A stretch of DNA of 64,000 nt, from positions 156,053 through 220,052 of the forward strand of contig NZ_JAKZLF010000004.1 of the NCBI RefSeq assembly GCF_022808855.1, written 5' to 3'. The notes beneath the pieces are model-generated. The model was not told where the DNA came from, ran no database searches, and saw only the letters and a list, made by a program, of their open reading frames with translations. Shown here piece by piece: positions 19,216 to 27,284 of this stretch (position 1 is the stretch's first letter; every line of letters starts with the position of its first letter). A program made the translations under genes and the position numbers. Source of the DNA: Anaeromyxobacter soli. GTDB lineage: Bacteria > Myxococcota > Myxococcia > Myxococcales > Anaeromyxobacteraceae.

Positions 19216-20199
19216 TCCAGCCGCGCGCTCGCGCTGATACTGTCGGAACCGCTCGACGGCGAGGGCGCAGTAGCGTTCGCTGATCTCCACGCCTAGGAAC
19301 ACCCTCGCGTTCCCAACAGCGGCAATGCCGGCCGACCCGGAGCCCGAGAACGGATCAATAACAACATCGCCCGGCTCCGAGGACACCTTCACTATACGGT
19401 CAACAACTGCCAGCGGGAACTGAGCAGGGTGTGGCGTTCGCTCCCGCGATGACCTGTTGCGTCCGGTGGTGACCTTGGGGATGGACCAAACGTCGGACGG
19501 ATTCTTCCCGAGCGGGTTGCACCGGAGTTTCCCATTCTTCTTCTGGTTCGGGTACTTCACGTTGGGGTCTCGAACCAGGTCCAAGTTGAAAACGTAGTTG
19601 CGCTCGTCCTTTACGTAGTAAAGCCACTTCTCGTTTCTTGGGCAAAATGTCTGCTTAGTCGATACCCCGGCGCCGTACGTCCAGACAATTTCCTGATTGA
19701 AGAAGAACGGGGAGCGGTCCCACAGCATGTACGGCAGCGGCACCGCCTTGGCCTTCCCGGGAACCGATACGTACCCGAGGTTGAGCCACAACGCGCCATC
19801 TGGTGTTGCGATGTTGTGGATGGCTCCCATCCACTCCGAGCACCACTGCAAGTACTCAGGCAGGGGGCGCGGCTTCTCGTACTCCTTCCCGATGTTGTAC
19901 GGCGGCGACGTTAGGCAAAGCCGTGCCGTGACGCCCGCTTGGTGAAGTCGACGCAGCAGCGGTAGCGAGTCTCCGCAGTACAGGATGTATCCGTCCGCCG
20001 CGAAGTAGGGTTCGCCCACATCGCTCCGAAGCTGGGCAACCAACCGCTCGAACTCTACCGACGCCAAGCTGGCGTGGTCTCCTTGGACTCGCGTGAGCAG
20101 ATGACGAGGAGCAACGGTGGTTGGCTGATGGCGCGGTGGCGCGAGTTTGCTGGCCGGCTGCACTCTGTCTCCGTAGCATGGCGGTCCGACACGGGTCAT
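19192..20199 (-). CDS. DNA (probably cytosine-N4) methyltransferase of the R-M system
   Basis: A site-specific SAM-dependent DNA methyltransferase of about 335 residues. Catalytic motif IV is TSPPYNIG, and SPPY is typical of N4-cytosine enzymes. The SAM-binding motif I comes later (DPFSGSGSAGIAA), giving the beta-class order. The target-recognition region lies between (residues about 150-260). The first 50 residues look non-conserved, so a downstream start is possible; the conserved part begins near FERLVAQLRSDVG. It protects DNA against the convergent endonuclease and probably makes the island self-stabilising. Confidence 0.88.
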   Translation of the reverse strand: MTRVGPPCYGDRVQPASKLAPPRHQPTTVAPRHLLTRVQGDHASLASVEFERLVAQLRSDVGEPYFAADGYILYCGDSLPLLRRLHQAGVTARLCLTSPPYNIGKEYEKPRPLPEYLQWCSEWMGAIHNIATPDGALWLNLGYVSVPGKAKAVPLPYMLWDRSPFFFNQEIVWTYGAGVSTKQTFCPRNEKWLYYVKDERNYVFNLDLVRDPNVKYPNQKKNGKLRCNPLGKNPSDVWSIPKVTTGRNRSSRERTPHPAQFPLAVVDRIVKVSSEPGDVVIDPFSGSGSAGIAAVGNARVFLGVEISERYCALAVERFRQYQRERAAGSAQTSLL

Positions 20200-20213
20200 C
20201 GCCGCGAGGGCTT

Positions 20214-21401
20214 TCAGCGCCCATCACCGGTGAGGAGGGCCCATCTGTGCTCGACGAGTGGCACCGTCGCCTCGACTTGCATGTGTGTGTACCGCTCCGT
20301 CGCCTTCGTGTCGGCGTGCCCTAGCATCAAGGCGATGGCCTTCTGGCTGGCGCCGAGGACAGCGTAGCTCGACCCGGAGGTGTGGCGTGCGCCGTGAGAC
20401 GTGATCTCGCGGACGCCCGCCTCGCGGGACAGTTCCCGGTACCACCGGTTGAGGCTGTTGTTGGCGAGCGGCCCGCCATCGGGGCCCGGGAAGAGCAACT
20501 GGCCCTCCACCTTGAACATCCAGACCTTGAGCTCGTCGGCGACGCCGCGCGGTATCACATGGAAGCGTGCGCGCCGGTTCTTGGGCGTCGTGATCGCCTT
20601 CCGTGCCATCGACCGCCGCACCCACGGCCCTGGGGCGCTCAGGTCAAGGTCCTGCTTCTCGAGCGCCCTCAATTCACCGAAGCGGATTCCGACAACGAGC
20701 TGGACCAGGAGCGGCATGTAGCGCTCCGGGTGCCGGGCGCGCCAGCTCTCCCGAAGGAGCGCCATCGCCTTCGCCTCTTCCGCTGGCGTCCACCATGCCC
20801 GCGACTCCTCCGGTGTGGTCTCCGCCTTGAGCCAGGCGGACGGTGTGATCGGGTTCGTCGGCACGTGCTTGTACTCGACGGCCTTCTGGAAGATGCGCCG
20901 GAGGACCGACACGTGGTTGTTGATCGTGTGCGCACCGTAGCCGACGCCGTACTGGTGCTCTTGCTGTCGCTTGAGCGCCTTGTACTGGTCGATCAGGCGC
21001 GCGTCGATGTCGCGTAGCTGCCGTGCCCCGAAGAACGGCACGAGGTGGTTGTCGAGAATCGAGCGGTCCGTCTCCACGCCGCTCTCGCGCTTGTCGGGGG
21101 CCACGCATGTCTTGAACCACTCCTCGGCGAAGGCGGCGAAGCTGAGCCCCGGCCCCCGCTGGGAGCGTTCACGCGATTCGAGCGCATCAAGGAATTGTGC
21201 GACCTCCCCGCGAGTGACGGCCTCGCGCGCCGCGTTGTGAAGGTCGCGAAAGACTCGCACCGCCTCCGCCTTGCTCTTCGCGGGGAAGGGAACGCCGCGC
21301 GCCTTGAGCTGCGCGTCATCCGCAGGAGCCTCGTCCACGAAGTTGATCCATCTGTCGATGCCACCGCGAACCTGAAGACGCTTCCTCCACACGATGCTCA
21401 T
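20214..21401 (-). CDS. Tyrosine recombinase (island integrase)
   Basis: A site-specific integrase of 395 residues with the full catalytic set: Arg in VGIRFGELRAL, HGARH, LGHAD and the nucleophile in ATERYTH. An N-terminal arm-binding region and a SAM-like core-binding domain precede it. The ATG at 21401 follows GGGAGG. It is the likely enzyme acting at the ssrA attachment site. Its start lies inside the 3' end of the HTH gene (86-base overlap in another frame). It is 2.9 kb from attL, with the R-M genes between, rather than directly beside the repeat. Confidence 0.9.
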   Translation of the reverse strand: MSIVWRKRLQVRGGIDRWINFVDEAPADDAQLKARGVPFPAKSKAEAVRVFRDLHNAAREAVTRGEVAQFLDALESRERSQRGPGLSFAAFAEEWFKTCVAPDKRESGVETDRSILDNHLVPFFGARQLRDIDARLIDQYKALKRQQEHQYGVGYGAHTINNHVSVLRRIFQKAVEYKHVPTNPITPSAWLKAETTPEESRAWWTPAEEAKAMALLRESWRARHPERYMPLLVQLVVGIRFGELRALEKQDLDLSAPGPWVRRSMARKAITTPKNRRARFHVIPRGVADELKVWMFKVEGQLLFPGPDGGPLANNSLNRWYRELSREAGVREITSHGARHTSGSSYAVLGASQKAIALMLGHADTKATERYTHMQVEATVPLVEHRWALLTGDGR

Positions 21402-21858
21402 GAGAACCTCCCTGACCGGGCTGGAGGCCGAGGACGTCGGCCTTGAAGATTCGTCGCGTTGTTCCGACCAAGCGCGCCGGCACCTTCCCTGGTGGCAGCG
21501 GCGGAACCGGGCCGGCCGGGATGATCGCGAGGTGTCGCGCCAGCGTTCGGTGATCGACACCGAGCCAGGCCGCGGCTTCCTTGATGGTCATCCCTTCGGG
21601 TTGAAGTGGCGGCCCCGCGTGCAGGAGCGACCCGAGCACGGGCGCCGCTTCTGCCTCCAAGCGCGAGGCTGCCGAGATTGCGCGGACGAGCACGCGAACG
21701 TCGCCCCCTGCACCGGCGCCAGGGGACCCGTGCGCAGCTGCTCCCGCAGCAAGCGAAGGCGGTCCGACGGTGTGCTTGCGCCGCACCGGAGTTCCGTAGT
21801 GAAGAGGGAGCGCGGCCGGGGTCGCGCCGACAACAGACATCGCCGAACTCGTCGTCAT
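21316..21858 (-). CDS. Helix-turn-helix protein, excisionase-like
   Basis: A 180-residue protein whose central part, MTIKEAAAWLGVDHRTLARH, is a MerR/excisionase-type helix-turn-helix, followed by a wing-like stretch (RLVGTTRRIFKADVL). The Pro/Ala-rich N-terminal half has no clear domain. The ATG at 21858 follows a GGGAG ribosome-binding site. Position immediately upstream of and overlapping the integrase gene suggests a recombination directionality factor or a regulator of integration. The C-terminal 28 residues, inside the integrase overlap, may be unimportant. Confidence 0.65.
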   Translation of the reverse strand: MTTSSAMSVVGATPAALPLHYGTPVRRKHTVGPPSLAAGAAAHGSPGAGAGGDVRVLVRAISAASRLEAEAAPVLGSLLHAGPPLQPEGMTIKEAAAWLGVDHRTLARHLAIIPAGPVPPLPPGKVPARLVGTTRRIFKADVLGLQPGQGGSHEHRVEEASSGSRWHRQMDQLRGRGSCG

Positions 21859-21872
21859 GAACGTCTCCCTCG

Positions 21873-22889
21873 TTACGTCCGCTCGGCCGCTCGGGTGGCG
21901 GTACGAATCCGACCCAGGTACTCGGCGGCAGCGGGGTCGAGCGCGCGGCCCGAGGTCACCCCCTGCGCCTCGTCGAGCACATCCCGCGCGCAGTCGGGCC
22001 AGCAGCCCAGCCAGAGTTCCCGAAGGTGGCCGGCGAGGTTGTCGCGATACCGGAGCCGCGTCATCAGCCGCGCCAGAGCCGCGTCTGCGCACTGCGCACG
22101 CACGAGGAACGGCTGCGACCATTCGTTCGTGATGCCGTTTCCACTCTGAGCCATGTAGTCGAAGACCTCCTCAGGAGAGGCACGTTCCACCGCGCTACGG
22201 AGGGCCGCGGTGGTGAGTTGAGCCCACTCCCAGTCAAGGCTGGTGAACGCGAGCGAACCGGGGCCGAGCACGAGGGCGCCAACGGTCTCCAACTTCCCCG
22301 CCTGGAACAGCCTTGCGTTCCATGACGCCCGGAACTCGCGTATCGGGTTTGGAGTGCGCGCCTGATGACGCCTCTCCACATGGAGATCGTGCAGAGCGTC
22401 GTGCAGCGCGAGTACAGCCTTGCGCCGCCGATCTCGCGGAATGCGGGCGAGCACCCGGAGCGCGCCCGTTGGAGGTTCCTCGACGGTCAGCCTCGTCTGC
22501 CGGTGCGCCGGATGGAGCACCCATCTCCGCGCGGTTCTCCAGACATGGCCCTTGCTGCGTCCTTCCTCGACTCCCCTCACAGCGTCGTGGGGTTCGCGAT
22601 CACCAGACAGCCTGAACGTTGGGCCTTGCCGCTGACCAGACACGAGGTTCTTGGCTTCTCTCGGTGACCAGACACGTCGTTCCTGGGAGACGCGCGCCAC
22701 TCCTTCGACGTGGGGGCGCCCGCCAGAGGCGGAGACGAACCCGAACAAACCTCGGGAGACCGCGACCACAACCGCAAGGAACGGGCCGATGCTCTCAACC
22801 GCCGCACCGTCGGCGCCGAGGAACTCCGGCGTGACCAGCAGCCCGCCCCGCTCTTGGGCCGCGCGCGCGATGTCCGCCCACCAACTCAC
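21873..22889 (-). CDS. Hypothetical protein of the island replication/integration operon
   Basis: A 338-residue protein of unknown function starting with GTG at 22889, four bases overlapping the upstream stop (GTGA). The N-terminus is hydrophobic and Gly-rich (LLVTPEFLGADGAAVESIG). The central part is basic, and the C-terminal 120 residues are helical with several Trp and Cys residues (HLRELWLGCWPDCARDV). No motif is recognised. The coupled arrangement with the Rep-like gene upstream and the HTH and integrase genes downstream suggests a mobility-related role. Confidence 0.6.
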   Translation of the reverse strand: MSWWADIARAAQERGGLLVTPEFLGADGAAVESIGPFLAVVVAVSRGLFGFVSASGGRPHVEGVARVSQERRVWSPREAKNLVSGQRQGPTFRLSGDREPHDAVRGVEEGRSKGHVWRTARRWVLHPAHRQTRLTVEEPPTGALRVLARIPRDRRRKAVLALHDALHDLHVERRHQARTPNPIREFRASWNARLFQAGKLETVGALVLGPGSLAFTSLDWEWAQLTTAALRSAVERASPEEVFDYMAQSGNGITNEWSQPFLVRAQCADAALARLMTRLRYRDNLAGHLRELWLGCWPDCARDVLDEAQGVTSGRALDPAAAEYLGRIRTATRAAERT

Positions 22890-24088
22890 CGCGCCTCCGC
22901 TGAGTGACGAGCGAAGTACTGCGCTATGTGGAGCGTGCGTGCGAGGGCCGGGCCCGGTCCCCACTGCCCTCCCCCGAGGTGTCGCACGAGGCTCGCCTTT
23001 TCCAGCCTTCGCAGTTCCACGGAGTGGCGTTCGTCTCGGTTATGGAACGACGCGCCTCCCCAGAGCGCCTCGATGATAGGCCCGACCTTGTGCGGTCTGC
23101 CGGCCTCCATGAACCGCTCGATCAGCCGCGGGAGGTCAATGACCTGCCTGGATGTGAGCAACTCCTGCGCAGCGAGGAGCCGCGCGTACCTCTCGTGGGC
23201 AAGGCGTTCCAGATCACCCCGGAGCGCCGCCAAGCTGTCGAGCAGCAGCGGCCGACCAAGTACGTGCGCCATCCGACGGCGCGTGAGCTCCGCTTCGTAG
23301 CGCAGGAGCTTGTAGTGCTTGGCGTACAGCTTCGCGCCGTCGCCCTTTACGTCTTGGGCGTGCAGCACGGCCGGCCCGCGAGCCGCGAAGACCTCGCGAT
23401 GCTCGGTCGTCCCCTTCAACCATGCCGTGGAAGGTCCGCCGTCCGGTCCGACGGGCCCGATGCCCGCGCCCGCGAAGGCATCTCGCCAGGCGGGCCACCA
23501 CAACGTCGGTGCCGCCTGAGCGATGGCGCAGGGGCGGTCCCAAGTTAGCTCGATCTGCGTGATCGTGATCGAGACGTCGCCGGGGGAGACGCCGAAGACG
23601 TCCTCGAACACGGTGGCGAAGACGCTCCGGACCTCTCCGAACACACCCCAAAGATCCAACAGGCACTCGTGGTGCGGGTCGACAGGACCGATGAAGCCGC
23701 TCGGGTCGAGGAAGTTGTCCGGGCGGGCCTCCACCGCGGCGGTGCGGTCGTGGTAACGGCCGGACCTTGTCAGCCGGTCGCGGGTCCTTCGGAGGATGTT
23801 CGTCTTGAACGTGCACGCGAGCTTTCCTCCGTACCCCAACGCCTGATGGACCATGGAGAAGCCGGACACCTCGAACGAGGCGACGGGGTCGCGTCCCCGG
23901 TGGACCAGCCGGCGCTCCTCCTTGAGGCGCGCCATCGCGCGATGCGTTGGGCGGGGGCGAGTCGGCAAGCCGGAGGGAAGCGCCTTGGGCTTCGCGGTGA
24001 TCTGGACCGCATCAACGGCGAAGGCGAGGGCACCATCGTCCGGAAAGACAGCCACCAACGAACGAGGATTGACCATGAGGGAGTTCAC
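22886..24088 (-). CDS. Possible replication-initiation (Rep, phage gpII/X-like) protein
   Basis: A 400-residue protein. The segment KLYAKHYKLLRYEAEL resembles the YxK...LRxE motif of phage/plasmid replication proteins of the gene II/X and related Rep families, in which the Tyr and basic residues nick and bind single-stranded DNA. A helical domain follows, then a C-terminal winged-helix-like part (ALWGGASFHNRDERHSVELR). The GTG at 24088 is used; an ATG at 24076 is an alternative. It heads a four-gene minus-strand operon ending with the integrase. The family assignment is tentative. Confidence 0.5.
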   Translation of the reverse strand: MNSLMVNPRSLVAVFPDDGALAFAVDAVQITAKPKALPSGLPTRPRPTHRAMARLKEERRLVHRGRDPVASFEVSGFSMVHQALGYGGKLACTFKTNILRRTRDRLTRSGRYHDRTAAVEARPDNFLDPSGFIGPVDPHHECLLDLWGVFGEVRSVFATVFEDVFGVSPGDVSITITQIELTWDRPCAIAQAAPTLWWPAWRDAFAGAGIGPVGPDGGPSTAWLKGTTEHREVFAARGPAVLHAQDVKGDGAKLYAKHYKLLRYEAELTRRRMAHVLGRPLLLDSLAALRGDLERLAHERYARLLAAQELLTSRQVIDLPRLIERFMEAGRPHKVGPIIEALWGGASFHNRDERHSVELRRLEKASLVRHLGGGQWGPGPALARTLHIAQYFARHSAEAR

Positions 24089-24246
24089 GATGAGACGAGG
24101 GGAGACGGGACTACTCCGCGAGTTCTGAGGGGGGTGTGTTCCCCTAGAGATAGGCGGCAGGGACGCGGGGCCTGCGTCGCCCCTCGAATTTCGCCCCCAA
24201 CAGCCGCATCCCTGCGGTCGCGATTAGGCGGCCCTCCCCCGCACGG

Positions 24247-24924
24247 CTACGAGCCAGCGTTTCCACCGCCAACTCCGTCGGTTGGGTTTGAAAAGGAGGA
24301 TTTTCCGCCCCATTCCTTCGCGAGGGCGTCCACCGCTTCCACCTTCCGGCCGAACGCCGAGTGGAGGTAGCGCGCGGTGGTCGCGATGGCCGCGTGGCCC
24401 AGGAGGTCCCGAACCGTGGCGAGGTCGGCGCCGGCCCGGAGCAGTCCCGTCGCGCACGTGTGCCGGAGGGAGTGCGGCGTGATCCGCTTGGTGATGCCTG
24501 CCTCACGGACCGCTCGTGCGACGAGGCCATCGACCGCCTTGGGCGTCAGCGGGCCAGGTCGGTAGGGCCCCCGCTGCCCAAGCGTCAGGAACATCGGCGC
24601 GTCGGGGGATGGCGATTCCGCTCCGTACGCGTGAGCCAAGTAGGACCGGATGGCCTTCTCAGTCGCATCGGGCAGCGGCACCTGCCGCTTGAGCTTCTTA
24701 CCCGTGCGCTTCTTGAGCGTCTCGAAATGAAGGCACGTGCGCCCTTGGTACTCCTTCAGGTCGCCGACGGTCAGGGCGCAGAGCTCACCCTCCCGAAGTC
24801 CGCCATGACTGAGCACGCTCAGAACGGCGGCGTCCCGCTTCCCTTGGAGCGTTCGGCGGTCGGGCACATCGAGGAGGCGCTTCACCTCGGCTTCGTCCAA
24901 GAATTCAGTTGGTCGTTCGTTCAT
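24247..24924 (-). CDS. Second tyrosine recombinase, catalytic domain only
   Basis: A 225-residue XerC/D-like recombinase. The catalytic residues are present: Arg in [27 protein letters not shown] and the Tyr in TARYLH. Conserved sequence begins right at the start of the catalytic domain ([13 protein letters not shown]), so the usual N-terminal core-binding domain is missing. The ATG at 24924 is preferred because upstream codons in frame are not conserved. It may be a truncated remnant, or one of the short recombinases that act on cassettes or with a partner. Confidence 0.82.
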   Translation of the reverse strand: MNERPTEFLDEAEVKRLLDVPDRRTLQGKRDAAVLSVLSHGGLREGELCALTVGDLKEYQGRTCLHFETLKKRTGKKLKRQVPLPDATEKAIRSYLAHAYGAESPSPDAPMFLTLGQRGPYRPGPLTPKAVDGLVARAVREAGITKRITPHSLRHTCATGLLRAGADLATVRDLLGHAAIATTARYLHSAFGRKVEAVDALAKEWGGKSSFSNPTDGVGGGNAGS

Positions 24925-25281
24925 GGCTGCGATTTCGTTAGCCCCGCCCCATCCAGCCCGTCTAGTACCGAGGGCATAAGTGCCATCGCCGCTGGGGCTC
25001 TCTCCGCGCTGCACACGGATCTATGGCAACGCGGGAATGACCCGCGTATGGCGATGTGGGATGACCGGGCGCTCTCGCGCGCGTCACTGTGTGTGCATGG
25101 CATGCGCGGCGAGCGGGACCGGCGCGGCGGCCACCTCCGCGATACCAGCCGGGCTCCAACCTTCAATGGCGCGGATCACTCGCGCTCAAGGCCGGTGCGG
25201 CCGAGCACGCGCGCAGAAGACGGCCTGGCCGCGCCCGTTAGAGCCGGGGGCTATCGGCCAGCTCGCGACCAGCTGCGGGGT
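24925..25281. other. Intergenic region inside island
   Basis: About 355 bases upstream of the short recombinase and downstream of the lipoprotein gene, both on the minus strand. It should contain the recombinase promoter. I see no conserved reading frame, repeat or RNA signature. Confidence 0.4.
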
Positions 25282-25794
25282 CTAGCGGGGGCCGCAGTCC
25301 TCATCGACGAGGACGACGCTTCCGGGCTGCCTGTTGCGCTGCGACTCGGCCACCTTCTCGCAGCGCTCGACTCGGCACTGCCGGCGAATCGCGGAGAGCG
25401 GCTCGCCGGCCACACGAGCGATGGCCGCGACGTCCGCCGCGATGTCGGCGGTGACGCTGGGCCCGTAACCCTTCCACTTCCGTCCGAGCCGTTCGTTTCC
25501 CTGCCGCACCTCGGTGACGAAGCTCTGAGGCGTGTACCCGTCGTACACAGCGTTGAGGAAGCAGGTGATGTCCTTGGACCAGTGGAACCGCAGCTCTCGC
25601 TGGAGGTCATCCAGCTGCGACTCCTCCCACTGCGATGCGTCCTCCCACCGGCGCCGCTCCTGCTCCTGTTCTTGGGCCTGCCTGGAGCGGACTTCCTCCT
25701 GCTTGTTGGCGTAGTCGTAGACCGGACCGACACCGGGAATGACGGCGCACCCAGCCAGCAGCAGAGCGATGACGGCGACTTGGGCTGTCCTCAT
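25282..25794 (-). CDS. Small lipoprotein with coiled-coil segment
   Basis: A 170-residue predicted lipoprotein. The signal peptide ends in a lipobox LLAGC (Cys at residue 17), followed by a strongly charged Glu/Gln/Arg coiled coil (KQEEVRSRQAQEQEQERRRW) and a C-terminal part with three Cys residues. The ATG at 25794 follows GGAGGTGGAC. Function is unknown. Such lipoproteins on phage-like elements can act in superinfection exclusion or as spanin-like proteins; this is a guess from context. Confidence 0.7.
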   Translation of the reverse strand: MRTAQVAVIALLLAGCAVIPGVGPVYDYANKQEEVRSRQAQEQEQERRRWEDASQWEESQLDDLQRELRFHWSKDITCFLNAVYDGYTPQSFVTEVRQGNERLGRKWKGYGPSVTADIAADVAAIARVAGEPLSAIRRQCRVERCEKVAESQRNRQPGSVVLVDEDCGPR

Positions 25795-25930
25795 GTCCAC
25801 CTCCGGTCGAAACACTGTCCTCGCCAGCCAGGCTGGGATGGAGGTCTTACCCGACTCAACATGTTGCGTCTAGCTTTGCCTTCTCGCTGGACTTGTTACG
25901 TCCTGTTACAGCCTCCAACCTGCCGCCAGG

Positions 25931-26284
25931 ATGGCGCCCGTGGGCCACATGGGCGCTGTCGAGAAGAGACTCGGCCGTAGGGTCGCCGAGCGGCGAAAGG
26001 CCGCAGGGCTCACGCAGGCCCAACTCGCAGAACGGCTTGGGGTTACGACAGAAACCGTGAGCCGGTTGGAGCGCGGAGCCGTGGTTCCGTCGCTCGCCCG
26101 CCTCGAAGCGTTCGCATCTGCCCTGGGAGTGGACCTGTCCGACCTGTTCCGGGTCGCGGACCGCGACGCTCACAGGGACCGCGCCCTTCACCGTCTCCTG
26201 GCGGCTGTCCGTCGCGCCCCGGCCGATGACATCGAGCTCATCGCGGATTTAGCCGAACGCGTCCTCGGGCACTTTGACAAGTAG
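25931..26284 (+). CDS. XRE-family transcriptional regulator
   Basis: A 117-residue DNA-binding regulator with a Cro/C1-type helix-turn-helix (LTQAQLAERLGVTTETVSRL) near residues 27-46 and a helical C-terminal tail that probably dimerises. The ATG at 25931 or the one at 25949 could start it. The upstream region 25886-25915 contains a direct repeat, TTGTTACG/CCTGTTAC, that could be an operator. Its place between the mobility genes and the zinc-ribbon/wHTH/HEPN cluster suggests control of the element or a controller role for the R-M or defence genes. Confidence 0.82.
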   Translation: MAPVGHMGAVEKRLGRRVAERRKAAGLTQAQLAERLGVTTETVSRLERGAVVPSLARLEAFASALGVDLSDLFRVADRDAHRDRALHRLLAAVRRAPADDIELIADLAERVLGHFDK

Positions 26285-26368
26285 TCCCGATACGCCCCCG
26301 CGCGCTTGACTCCACTCCCAGTGGTCGTACCCTACCTGTAACGGTGGCGCCTTGGCCGTGGAGGCACC

Positions 26369-26614
26369 ATGACGTGCACACACTGCGGGAAGCCGCTCAG
26401 GCGAAGTCAGACGCGCGACAACGGAAGGCTCAAGTCCTGCCCGAACTGCTCGAAGCAGAGCCCGGCGAGAGAACACGTCTTCCATCCCGCCGACAGCTTC
26501 GGAGCGAGCGACAAACGCGTCACGGACGAGCACCCTGACGGCGTTCAGAGTTGGTGCGCGGCTTGCCGTACAAAGCAGGGGCCGGTGACGGGCGTCTCCT
26601 GTTCCGCGCTGTAG
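26369..26614 (+). CDS. Small zinc-ribbon protein
   Basis: An 81-residue protein with CTHC, CPNC and CAAC knuckles, so one or two structural zinc sites are likely. The ATG at 26369 follows GGAGGCACC. The middle (EHVFHPADSFGASDKR) contains a His-rich acidic loop. It is the first gene of a plus-strand set with the winged-helix and HEPN genes, 46 bases upstream of the winged-helix start. Function is unknown. It may act in nucleic-acid binding within the same module. Confidence 0.6.
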   Translation: MTCTHCGKPLRRSQTRDNGRLKSCPNCSKQSPAREHVFHPADSFGASDKRVTDEHPDGVQSWCAACRTKQGPVTGVSCSAL

Positions 26615-26660
26615 AGGCGGGTTGGCTTCGACTCATGGCGAACAACGAGGAGGCGCACCG

Positions 26661-27281
26661 ATGTCGCAGGAGGCGAAGGGCAAGTCGGAATTCGAAGTCG
26701 CCCATGAGATCAAGACTCTCCTTGAGGCACTCCCGCCCGAGAAGCGCGAGATGGCGTTACGATGGGCACGGGAGGCCGCTGGCCTGCCACCGCACGCCGC
26801 TCCCTCTCACCCCACAACAGCCGTCGTCGAACCCCGGAAGCCTGCGGCCCCTGACGCAGGGCCAGTAGGGGCGGCGCCGCGTCAGAAGACGTTGAAGGAC
26901 TTCGTCGCGGAGAAGCAGCCGAAGAGCGACGTGCAGTTTGCCGCGACGGTCGCGTACTTCCACCGATTCGAAGCCACCGAGGACGCGCGTAAAGAAGAGA
27001 TCACCGCGGACGACCTCCAAGACGGGGCCCGACTGGCCGGCAGATCCAGGTTCAAGCTGCCATCTGCCACGCTCAACAACAGCGTTGGCCTGGGTTACCT
27101 CGACCGTGGCAGCGAACGCGGAAAGTATCGGCTCAATGCAGTCGGTGAGAATCTCGTCGCGATGGCGCTTCCGGGGAATGGATCCAGCCGCGCGCCCGCG
27201 ACAGGGAGGGCGCGGCGAAAGCCGCGCGAAGCCGCCAAGCCATCCGGGAAGTCGCCAAGGAAGCGCGCTTCCAAGAAGTAG
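26661..27281 (+). CDS. Winged-helix protein paired with HEPN gene
   Basis: A 206-residue protein of unknown function. The N-terminal helix is amphipathic (EFEVAHEIKTLLEALPPEKR), then comes a Pro/Ala linker. A central winged-helix-like domain follows: ATVAYFHRFEATEDARKEEI, a helix, LPSATLNNSVGLGYLDRG, and a wing KYRLNAVGENLV. The tail is very Lys/Arg-rich (KPSGKSPRKRASKK), fitting DNA or RNA binding. The ATG at 26661 follows GAGGAGG. It ends three bases before the HEPN gene start, so the two are almost certainly translated together. Confidence 0.7.
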   Translation: MSQEAKGKSEFEVAHEIKTLLEALPPEKREMALRWAREAAGLPPHAAPSHPTTAVVEPRKPAAPDAGPVGAAPRQKTLKDFVAEKQPKSDVQFAATVAYFHRFEATEDARKEEITADDLQDGARLAGRSRFKLPSATLNNSVGLGYLDRGSERGKYRLNAVGENLVAMALPGNGSSRAPATGRARRKPREAAKPSGKSPRKRASKK

Positions 27282-27284
27282 GCA

